Assembly: GCA_009841235.1 (NCBI GenBank)
Contig: VXMH01000079.1
Location: forward strand, 1 to 36,705
DNA: 36,705 bases
Source of the DNA: Caldilineaceae bacterium SB0661_bin_32
GTDB lineage: Bacteria > Chloroflexota > Anaerolineae > Caldilineales > Caldilineaceae
Reading direction: 5' to 3'
The translations under genes were made by a program, and so were the position numbers. A model generated the notes under the pieces. That model made no database searches. It was not told where the DNA came from and saw only the letters and a program-made list of their open reading frames with translations. Position 1 is the first letter of the stretch. Each line of letters opens with the position of its first letter. Shown here in pieces: positions 23,839-30,621 of this stretch.

Positions 23839-23844
23839 AGTATA
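23839..23844 (-). promoter_or_regulatory. -10 element of MBL copy 2
   Basis: TATACT on the minus strand, inside GTGCTATACT, the same 10-mer as the -10 context of importer operon 3. No good -35 is visible. The predicted start is near 23832, about 100 bases before the ATG. Confidence 0.4.
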
Positions 23845-23967
23845 GCACGGCCCGGCGCCGTCCCCTACCGTAGAAGACACCTTCATCTCCGTCATGAGTT
23901 CCCTCCCCCTGTCAGGTCGTGAACTCACTATCCTGTCAGCTTCTTCTCCTATCGGCACATATCAACA

Positions 23968-24011
23968 TTTCCATCCAATTCAGATACAATTTCCATCCAA
24001 TTCCGATACAA
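23968..24011. repeat. 22-base tandem repeat upstream of the TPP enzyme
   Basis: Two adjacent 22-base units (23968-23989 and 23990-24011) begin TTTCCATCCAATTC and end GATACAA; they differ only at one A/C position. The 22-base period is close to two helical turns, so a dimeric regulator could bind both on the same face. Each unit ends in a TACAAT that could act as a -10 for the TPP gene; the first has TCAACA 17 bases before it. Confidence 0.7.
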
Positions 24012-24224
24012 TTGCCCTGGGGCAACTACCCTGCGATGTTACTTTGTGATATAGTCCCCGTGAACTCCCCTCCTTGGCATCTTCACGAAAAGGATGAATC
24101 TCCGAAACAACGAGCAACTTTACACCGAGGTGTCCCAAGTAGCCAAAGACACTTGCCGCTTCCCTTATCCGGCCCGAACGAAATCTCAACGGGCCCCTGG
24201 CCCACACGTCCGAAAGAGTTGTCT

Positions 24225-25853
24225 ATGAACACCATCCGTACCGGCGGCGAAGCGCTTGTCCAGGGCCTTCTCTCCCACGGCATCGACACGATTTTCGGCC
24301 TGCCCGGCGTGCAGAACGACCACTTCTACAACGCCGTCTACGATGCCGGCGACCAGATACGCGCCATCCATACCCGCCACGAGCAGGGCGCAGCCTACAT
24401 GGCCCTCGGCTACGCGCTCGCCTCCGCAAAGACCGGCGTCTATGTTGTCGTGCCCGGCCCCGGATTCCTCAACACCACCGCGGCGCTCGCAACCGCCTAC
24501 GCCACACATGCGCCCGTACTCTGCCTCGCCGGCCAGATCCATTCGGATCAGATCGGCCGCGGTTTCGGAATGTTGCACGAGATCCCGGATCAGCTGACGG
24601 TTATGCGTTCGCTGACCAAGTGGGCGCGCCGCGCCGCAAGCCCCGGCGAGCTCCCGCAACTGCTGGCTGCCGCGCTCAGCGAAATGCGTTCAGGCCGCCC
24701 GCGGCCCGTAGGGCTGGAGGTCCCTCTGAACGTCCTCGCCGGCAAGGCGGAAATGAGCGACGATCCACTGCCCCTGGCCGTGCGACGACCCACCGTGGAT
24801 ACCGACGCCATCGAAGAGGCAGCCCGGCTCATGGGTAAGGCGCGCAACCCCGTGATATTCGTCGGCGGCGGCGCAATCGACGCGGGCGAAGAGGTGCTCG
24901 CACTGGCTGAAGCCCTCCAGGCGCCTGTCGTCGCCAGCGGTCGCGGGCGCGGTATCCTCTCCAGCCGCCATCCTTTCAGTCACACCTATGCAGCCGGTGA
25001 ACCCCTCTGGGAGCAGGCCGACCTGGCCATCGCCATCGGCACACGACTGACCAAGCCGTTTATTCAGTGGAAGCGCCCCGACCATCTGTCTCTGATACGC
25101 ATCGATATCGCGGCCAGGGAGTCAGACCTGATAACCCCTGTGGAGGTGACGGTCGCGGCCGACAGCAAGGATGCCCTGCGCGCCCTGCTGCCGGTCCTGG
25201 CGCGCTATAATCGACCGAGGCCTTCGCGCGTGGCTGAAATGCTCGCTCTGCACAAGGAGATGGAAGATCTTTTTGACTCGTTCCAACCCCAGACGGACTT
25301 CGTTCGCGCTATCCGCGACACTCTGCCGGATGACGGCATCTTCGTCGATGAGATTACGCAGGTCGGCTATGCCAGTATTCTGGCGATGCCCGTCTACCAG
25401 CCGCGTACATTCCTCACCCCCAACTATCAGGCGACCTTGGGCTGGGGACTCCCCACCGCGCTCGGCGCAAAGGTAGCGGCTCCCGCTCGACCGGTCCTCT
25501 CGATCAGCGGCGACGGCGGCTTTCTCTTTTGCGCAACCGAACTGGCCACCGCGGTGCAGCATGGCATTAACACCGTTTCGGTCGTCTTCAACGACGGCGC
25601 ATTTGGCAACGTGCGCCGCATGCAGAAGGAGCTCTACGCCGGCCGCGTCATCTCCTCGGACCTGGTGAATCCCGACTTTGTTGCCCTGGCAGAGTCCTTC
25701 GGCGCCTTGGGCGTCCGCGTACACTCCGCCGACAGCCTGCGCGACGCCCTCACCGACGCCTTCGCGGCAGACCTGCCTGTTGTGATCGAAGTGCCGGTCG
25801 CAGAGATGCCTGGGCCCTGGCGCGGCTTGTATCCCGCCGAGGTCGTGATCTGA
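24225..25853 (+). CDS. thiamine-pyrophosphate-dependent enzyme (acetolactate synthase-like)
   Basis: A 542-residue three-domain TPP enzyme. The N-terminal PYR domain carries the cofactor-activating E53 in HTRHEQGAAYMALGYA; a central FAD/NAD-like domain has NPVIFVGGGAIDAGE at 208-222; the C-terminal PP domain has GDGG at 429-432 and N456 in VVFNDGAFGN, the metal and diphosphate site. The ATG at 24225 is chosen because the family begins at about TGGEALVQGLLSHGI. The enzymes decarboxylate 2-oxo acids. It is followed on the same strand by prephenate dehydratase, so an aromatic 2-oxo acid is possible, but it could equally be a sulfoacetaldehyde, oxalyl or benzoylformate type. It may be a single-chain enzyme: no small regulatory subunit is adjacent. 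Confidence 0.9.
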   Translation: MNTIRTGGEALVQGLLSHGIDTIFGLPGVQNDHFYNAVYDAGDQIRAIHTRHEQGAAYMALGYALASAKTGVYVVVPGPGFLNTTAALATAYATHAPVLCLAGQIHSDQIGRGFGMLHEIPDQLTVMRSLTKWARRAASPGELPQLLAAALSEMRSGRPRPVGLEVPLNVLAGKAEMSDDPLPLAVRRPTVDTDAIEEAARLMGKARNPVIFVGGGAIDAGEEVLALAEALQAPVVASGRGRGILSSRHPFSHTYAAGEPLWEQADLAIAIGTRLTKPFIQWKRPDHLSLIRIDIAARESDLITPVEVTVAADSKDALRALLPVLARYNRPRPSRVAEMLALHKEMEDLFDSFQPQTDFVRAIRDTLPDDGIFVDEITQVGYASILAMPVYQPRTFLTPNYQATLGWGLPTALGAKVAAPARPVLSISGDGGFLFCATELATAVQHGINTVSVVFNDGAFGNVRRMQKELYAGRVISSDLVNPDFVALAESFGALGVRVHSADSLRDALTDAFAADLPVVIEVPVAEMPGPWRGLYPAEVVI

Positions 25854-25906
25854 AGATGACATTCCCGGATATTCGCACAGCGCATCCGTATTGCTGACTC
25901 TGGCGC

Positions 25907-25955
25907 AAACCGCCGCCTCGCAGCGCTGTCACAACCCAGTGGAGAACGGCGGTTT
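25907..25955 (+). terminator. hairpin ahead of pheA, possible attenuator
   Basis: AAACCGCCG (25907-25915) pairs with CGGCGGTTT (25947-25955) over a 31-base loop. The 3' arm also lies in GAGAA...TTCTC, which could pair locally, so two mutually exclusive stems are possible. There is no run of U after it, so a simple terminator is unlikely. Confidence 0.35.
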
Positions 25956-26008
25956 CTCGTTCTTAAGGCCCTATCTTCTTGTGGTTTATTGATGGGAGGA
26001 GTGGTCCG

Positions 26009-26866
26009 ATGACAGTGATCACATTTCAAGGGGAGCATGGCTCATTCTCCGAACAAGCAGGCCACCAACAGTTCGGAGCCGGGGCCCACACCGTGTCCTG
26101 TAAGACGTTTGAAGAACTCTTTTCATCTCTGGACGACGATCGCGCCGCATTGGGAGTCGTACCGGTGGAGAACTCCGCCGCCGGCAGCATCAACAAGGCC
26201 AGCGATCTGTTGTTGAATCATGACCTGCGAATTCAGGGTGAAATCATGTTGCGCGTGCAGCTTAACTTGCTGACGGTGCCTGGCAATGGCGGCAAGATCA
26301 AGCAGGTACGCAGCCATCCTCAGGCTTTGTCGCAGTGCGAAGGTTTTCTCAACCGCAACTGTCTCGAGGCCGTTCCCTGGTACAATACGGCCGGCAGCGC
26401 CAAAGATCTGACCGCGTGCCCGGAGCCGAATGTGGGCGTAATTGCCAGCTATCTGGCCGCAGAGATTTATGGCCTGGAGATCGTCCAGCGGAACATTGAA
26501 GACATGAGCTACAACTATACGCGCTTCGTTGTCATCGGAAAAGGCGAAACGGGGCAGACACAAAATGCCAAGACATCTATCGTCTTTACCACGCCGCACA
26601 ACCCGGACGGGTTGTCAACCTGCATCCGGGAATTTGCCGACCGCAAAATCAAGCTTCTCAGATTGGTTAGCCGCCCGCGCCGCGACTATCCGTGGCAGTA
26701 TGTATTCTATATGGACGTCGAAGGCCACTGGCGAGAGCCCGACTGCGGCGCCGCCATTCTTGGCCTGGTCAACCATGCGGCGTTTGTCAAGATGTTGGGT
26801 AGCTATCCCGCGGCAGTTCAACCCATTGAGGATCGATACGCACAGAAGGTAATGTTGCAGGATTAG
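26009..26866 (+). CDS. pheA: prephenate dehydratase
   Basis: A 285-residue stand-alone prephenate dehydratase, converting prephenate to phenylpyruvate in phenylalanine synthesis. The catalytic domain, residues 1-180, opens with ITFQGEHGSFSEQA and has VVPVENSAAGSI and the catalytic TRF at 171-173 in NYTRFVVIG. An ACT domain follows at about 188-275. No chorismate mutase part is present. In the ACT domain the usual GALV is replaced by DGLS, and ESRP reads VSRP, so phenylalanine feedback may be altered. The start is the ATG at 26009 with GGAGG upstream. The preceding TPP-enzyme gene is on the same strand, 155 bases away. Confidence 0.95.
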   Translation: MTVITFQGEHGSFSEQAGHQQFGAGAHTVSCKTFEELFSSLDDDRAALGVVPVENSAAGSINKASDLLLNHDLRIQGEIMLRVQLNLLTVPGNGGKIKQVRSHPQALSQCEGFLNRNCLEAVPWYNTAGSAKDLTACPEPNVGVIASYLAAEIYGLEIVQRNIEDMSYNYTRFVVIGKGETGQTQNAKTSIVFTTPHNPDGLSTCIREFADRKIKLLRLVSRPRRDYPWQYVFYMDVEGHWREPDCGAAILGLVNHAAFVKMLGSYPAAVQPIEDRYAQKVMLQD

Positions 26867-26881
26867 GTACAGGAGATACAA

Positions 26882-26995
26882 ATGGTCATTGCTATGAAAC
26901 TTCAGGCATCCGCAGCCGGGACAGATAGCGTCATCAAAGCCCATATCTACGCATTGCCAAACCGACTATCTCCTGAAAGATCTCTCCCGATATGA
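26882..26995 (+). CDS. possible 37-residue peptide after pheA
   Basis: A short frame from the ATG at 26882, 15 bases after the pheA stop, with AGGAG at good spacing (AGGAGATACAAATG). It encodes MVIAMKLQASAAGTDSVIKA and continues to a stop at 26995. I recognise no family. The ribosome binding site is the only support. Confidence 0.25.
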   Translation: MVIAMKLQASAAGTDSVIKAHIYALPNRLSPERSLPI

Positions 26996-27141
26996 TGCCT
27001 GTGCCCTGCGCTGGAGACGCTCCGACTTGACATACAGGTGCCCTCCTCCGCATACTTATGCGCGTGAAAGGTGGTGAAACGTGTCCTGTTCCAGGAACGG
27101 TCCCGCCGTCAACCAGGCGTCTACGCAATACGCATTGCAAA

Positions 27142-27936
27142 ATGGCACACAAACAGTTCTTCACCGGCGAACCCGCCCAAATCCGCCCGCGCAAACTGGT
27201 GCAGGGGTTGGTTTTCGACTTTGACAATACGCTCGCCCGGCTCAACAAACCTCTCGATGAGTTGATGAACGCGGGCGCGCAGACAGCCGTCGCCTACATG
27301 CGCTCAACCGGCATGACCGACCTGCCCGACGAGATTTCGGAGCATCTCGTCGAGGCGCGCATCTTCGCCGAGACGAAATCGGACGATGAGCAGGAAGAGC
27401 ACACCGCCGACGACACCTTGAGTTTCCTGTTGCAGTTCGTCGGTTATCCGGCTTCACGCATGAATGAGGAGGTCCTGCGCCGTGCGGTCGATCTCTTCTA
27501 CGCGCCGGAGATGACGGCGTGGGAGCCGATGCCGGGCGCGATCGACCTGCTCCAGCAGTTGCGCGGCGAGGGTTTCCCCCTGGCCGTGATCGCCAACTAC
27601 GCCAGCGATCGCATCTTCCAGCGCATTATCGACTATGCCGGCCTTCGCGCCTACCTGGACGTCTGTCTGAGCAGCGCGGCGGTGGAGTGGCGCAAACCGG
27701 AGAAAGAGATCTACGATGCCGTCCTCAAGCGCTGGGACGCGGAGCCGTATGAGTTGGTCTGTGTCGGCGACAGCCTCAAGCACGACGTCGCCGGCGGGCA
27801 GGAGATCGGCGCGCTCACCGTTCATTGCCGCATGATCCCGCTGGCCGAGGACCAGCGGCTGGTGGACAGCATCAAGCCGGACGCGGTGATTGAGAAGCTG
27901 TCCGAACTGCCCGCCCTCATTGAAAAGTGGTGTTGA
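27142..27936 (+). CDS. HAD-superfamily hydrolase
   Basis: A 264-residue haloacid-dehalogenase-type hydrolase. Motif I is FDFDNT with the nucleophile D26 and acid D28; motif III is K195 in WRKPEKEIY; motif IV is GDSLKHDVAGG from residue 219. The helical cap between residues 40 and 130 marks subclass I. The motif II residue is N162, where many members have S or T. The ATG at 27142 gives a start close to motif I; the frame extends to 27058. The Nudix gene downstream begins within 3 bases of its stop. Substrate unknown: members hydrolyse phosphate esters such as nucleotides, sugar phosphates or phosphoglycolate. Confidence 0.9.
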   Translation: MAHKQFFTGEPAQIRPRKLVQGLVFDFDNTLARLNKPLDELMNAGAQTAVAYMRSTGMTDLPDEISEHLVEARIFAETKSDDEQEEHTADDTLSFLLQFVGYPASRMNEEVLRRAVDLFYAPEMTAWEPMPGAIDLLQQLRGEGFPLAVIANYASDRIFQRIIDYAGLRAYLDVCLSSAAVEWRKPEKEIYDAVLKRWDAEPYELVCVGDSLKHDVAGGQEIGALTVHCRMIPLAEDQRLVDSIKPDAVIEKLSELPALIEKWC

Positions 27937-27938
27937 GC

Positions 27939-28460
27939 ATGCGCAGCGCCGAAGGCCCGCCGCACAAAACCTTTCCTGTTACCGTCAGCCGCGAGTATCC
28001 GCCTGCCCCGCTGGTGGCGGTGGCCGCCGTCGTTGTCGACGGCGAAGGACGTATCCTGATGGTCGAACGGGGCCGGCCGCCCTCGCAGGGCATGTGGGCG
28101 TTGCCCGGCGGCCTGCTGGATCTGGGCGAGCCGGTGCGGGCCGGGGTCGCTCGTGAGGTGCTGGAGGAGACCGGCGCTGAGATCGAAATCGTTGATCTGG
28201 TCGACCTGTTCGAGCCGATTCATCGCGATGCGGCCGGACGCATCCGCTATCACTATGTCGTGATCGACTTCTGGGCCCACTACCGCGGGGGCGACGTCGC
28301 GGCGGCCGATGACGTTGACGACGTCGCCTGGGTGTCGGTCGCGAAGCTGGAAGACCTGCCGATGGAAGAGGAGACGCGGCAGGTTGTACGCAAAGCGCAC
28401 GCCCGCTGGCGGCAGACCACCGGACGGGAAGGCGCCGCTCCCTCCTGTCGGTCGGGCTAG
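27939..28460 (+). CDS. Nudix hydrolase
   Basis: A 173-residue Nudix protein with a perfect Nudix box: G58, five residues, E64, seven residues, then REVLEETG at 72-79. Nudix enzymes hydrolyse a nucleoside diphosphate linked to another group. The N-terminus PAPLVAVAAVVVDGEGRIL fits the first strand, and HYHYVVIDFW-like strands follow the box. The ATG at 27939 is 2 bases after the HAD stop; two GTG codons inside the HAD end, at 27927 and 27930, are alternatives. It is probably translated with the HAD hydrolase. An ADP-ribose or NUDT-type substrate is likely but unproven. Confidence 0.92.
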   Translation: MRSAEGPPHKTFPVTVSREYPPAPLVAVAAVVVDGEGRILMVERGRPPSQGMWALPGGLLDLGEPVRAGVAREVLEETGAEIEIVDLVDLFEPIHRDAAGRIRYHYVVIDFWAHYRGGDVAAADDVDDVAWVSVAKLEDLPMEEETRQVVRKAHARWRQTTGREGAAPSCRSG

Positions 28461-28547
28461 TCTCCCCTTCTTCCTACAAATCCCGGTCGTTCCTCTCGCA
28501 GAAAACAGAGTTCCAGGCTGCCGCTGTTCTGCAGGCGCAGACCCCGA

Positions 28548-30470
28548 TCAGCCAAACAGCGCCCGCGCCTCATGCAGGTGGTCGAACGTGCCGACCAGCG
28601 TCAGGTGGTCGCCGTACTCCAGCTGCGTGTTTCCGCGCGGCACGATGAACTCCCCGGCGCGGCGGATCGAGAGAATGAGTACGTCGCCCGGCAGCTGCAG
28701 CTCGCGCAGCGCCTTGTCCCCGTAGTCGTGATTGTGTACCCACACTTCGGACACCTCTTTGTTGTCGTCCGTACGGGTCAGCAGTTCGTAGATGTCCGGA
28801 TTTCGGGCCAGCAGGCTGAGCAGCGCGGCCTGGTCCAGCGACGGGTTGAAGACGGTCACGTTGAGTGTTTCGAACTCCGCAAGCCGGTTGGTTTCCCTTA
28901 CAAGCGTCACGATGTGGTCGATGCCGTAGCGCGTGCGGGCCACGTGGCAGACGTGCCGGTTGCGGTCTGTGTCGCTGAGGGTGACGACCACCGTTTCCGC
29001 CAGATCGAGGCGCCCGGCAAGCGCCTCTTCTTCATCGTCGATACTCGCATGCAGGACCTCAATGCCTTCGGACGTCTGTTGCCGGGCTCTGGCAATCAGA
29101 CTTTCATCTGCGTCGACGAGAACCACCTGCTCGTGGTGGCCCAGCAGCTGTTCAGCGACCTGGAGTCCGAGCCTCTCCGCGCCGAACACAACGATCGGCC
29201 GCACCGTAGCCTCAGTTGTGCGCGGGACGATGCGGTTGAAGATCAAGGGGGCCGCCGTGACGGTGACGATGGCCACCAGGATGATCATCGTGTTGACCGA
29301 TTCGCTGATGATCCCCAGGTTCAGACCGATGGCCGAGGCCGCGACGATCAGTGAGAGGCGCGACGAGAGCAGAAATCCGGCTGAAAAGGTCTCGCGCCAG
29401 CTGAACTGCAGACGGAACAGCAGGGCCGGCAGGAGTTTGACCAGAAAGGCGGCCAGTACCAGGAACGGCAGCAGAATCAAAGCATCGGTTGACCCGATCA
29501 GGGCGCCCAGATTGAAATCCACACCCACCATGATGAAAAATATAGGGATGAAGAAGCCGAAGCCGACCGCTTCCAGCTGGTGCATCGCCTCCAGGTCTTC
29601 ACGGGTGGAGAGCAGAGACAGCATCGCCCCGGCGATGAAGGCGCCCAAAATGATCTCCGCGCCCAGCACCTCTGCCAGCACCACAAATAGCAGCATGACC
29701 GTAAAGGCGCCGCGAATCTTGATGCGCGCCGTCGTGTGGCTGAGGTCCTCCAGCGTGCGGCGTAATGATTCGAACCGGTTCAGAGAAACAATCCCCAGGC
29801 GGTAGAGAAGGAAGAAGACGACGAAGAGCAGGCTGATCAGAAGGATGTCGAGGGTCAGCCCGTGGGAAATCGTGGCGATGACCACGGTGATCAGCAGCAT
29901 TGTGGCGAAGTCGGCGACAAGAGCCGCGATCAGGATCGTCTGCCCGAAGCGGCCGCGGATGAGCTCCTGCTCCTTGAGCACCGGCATGACCACGCCCAGC
30001 GACGTTGTCGACATGATCAGCGCCATCATCCAGGGACTACTGACCAGGCCCACCTGCAATAGCGCAAAGCCGACGACCGCGGAAAGGGCCAGGGTCAGAA
30101 TGAAGCCCATCAGGCCAATGGAGAGCGGGCCGAAGGTGCGGCGGGCGCGGCCCTCCGCCGGCGGGAACTCTGGGCGTCCGCCGCCCGCGCGAGCGACCCC
30201 GGGCAGCTCAACGTTCAAATTGGCGAAGTCGATCTCCATGCCGGCCAGGAACATCAGGAAGACGAAGCCGAACTCGGCCAAAAGCGTCAGCAGTTGGTCT
30301 TCGTGGGTCACCCAGCCGAAACCGCTGCTGCCTACCACGATCCCCGCCAGGATTTCGCCCACGACGATCGGCAGCCGCAGCCGTTCAAAGCGCGTGAGCA
30401 GCAGCGGCACGATGAATGCCAGCGAGATGACGATTAGGAGGGGCGTAAACGATCCTGCGATCTCTTCCAT
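28548..30470 (-). CDS. Kef-type monovalent cation:proton antiporter (CPA2 family)
   Basis: A 640-residue membrane antiporter. About 12 hydrophobic segments fill residues 5-405, with VVGEILAGIVVGSSGFG in helix 2 and the longer AEVLGAEIILGAFIAGAMLS typical of CPA2. A soluble loop near residues 93-112 (GGGRPEFPPAEGRARRT) is an insertion. A TrkA-N/RCK domain follows at about 425-540 (IVVFGAERLGLQVAEQLLG), with its usual second Gly-rich motif degenerate (GxxxxG), then a TrkA-C domain at 555-640. It should exchange K+ or Na+ for H+ and be gated by a nucleotide. The start ATG at 30470 has no clear ribosome binding site. It is convergent with the Nudix gene and divergent from recD2. Confidence 0.92.
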   Translation of the reverse strand: MEEIAGSFTPLLIVISLAFIVPLLLTRFERLRLPIVVGEILAGIVVGSSGFGWVTHEDQLLTLLAEFGFVFLMFLAGMEIDFANLNVELPGVARAGGGRPEFPPAEGRARRTFGPLSIGLMGFILTLALSAVVGFALLQVGLVSSPWMMALIMSTTSLGVVMPVLKEQELIRGRFGQTILIAALVADFATMLLITVVIATISHGLTLDILLISLLFVVFFLLYRLGIVSLNRFESLRRTLEDLSHTTARIKIRGAFTVMLLFVVLAEVLGAEIILGAFIAGAMLSLLSTREDLEAMHQLEAVGFGFFIPIFFIMVGVDFNLGALIGSTDALILLPFLVLAAFLVKLLPALLFRLQFSWRETFSAGFLLSSRLSLIVAASAIGLNLGIISESVNTMIILVAIVTVTAAPLIFNRIVPRTTEATVRPIVVFGAERLGLQVAEQLLGHHEQVVLVDADESLIARARQQTSEGIEVLHASIDDEEEALAGRLDLAETVVVTLSDTDRNRHVCHVARTRYGIDHIVTLVRETNRLAEFETLNVTVFNPSLDQAALLSLLARNPDIYELLTRTDDNKEVSEVWVHNHDYGDKALRELQLPGDVLILSIRRAGEFIVPRGNTQLEYGDHLTLVGTFDHLHEARALFG

Positions 30471-30621
30471 TGGGAATCCGCGCTGGTCCTGCTTCCGGTT
30501 CTGATTTGTAAATGGGGCCGGTTTAATGCGCTTCCACTACCCGGTGGAGCTGTCCCGCGGGGCCCGCAGCTTAAGTGGGCGCGGTTTGATCGGGCTATGC
30601 CATTCTGTTACCCTAACATCC

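Larger units (their letters stand above)
23735..24224. other. divergent control region between MBL copy 2 and the TPP enzyme
   Basis: There are 490 bases without a supported gene. It holds the 15-base triplicate (23741-23785), a minus-strand -10 (23839-23844), a 22-base tandem repeat (23968-24011) and, further right, the leader of the TPP enzyme. The open frame of the TPP gene runs back to 23919, but that part does not resemble the enzyme family. Confidence 0.5.

Noticed and set aside
23741..24011. Short repeats considered as a CRISPR array
   Set aside because: The repeats are directly adjacent with no spacers, have only two or three units, and no cas genes are present.
23919..24224. An N-terminal extension of about 100 residues on the TPP enzyme
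   Set aside because: The extension crosses the 22-base tandem repeat, has no similarity to the enzyme family, and the PYR domain begins right after the ATG at 24225.
30526..30621. A 32-residue N-terminal extension of RecD2
   Set aside because: It lies in the divergent promoter region and does not resemble the family N-terminus, which fits the ATG at 30622.
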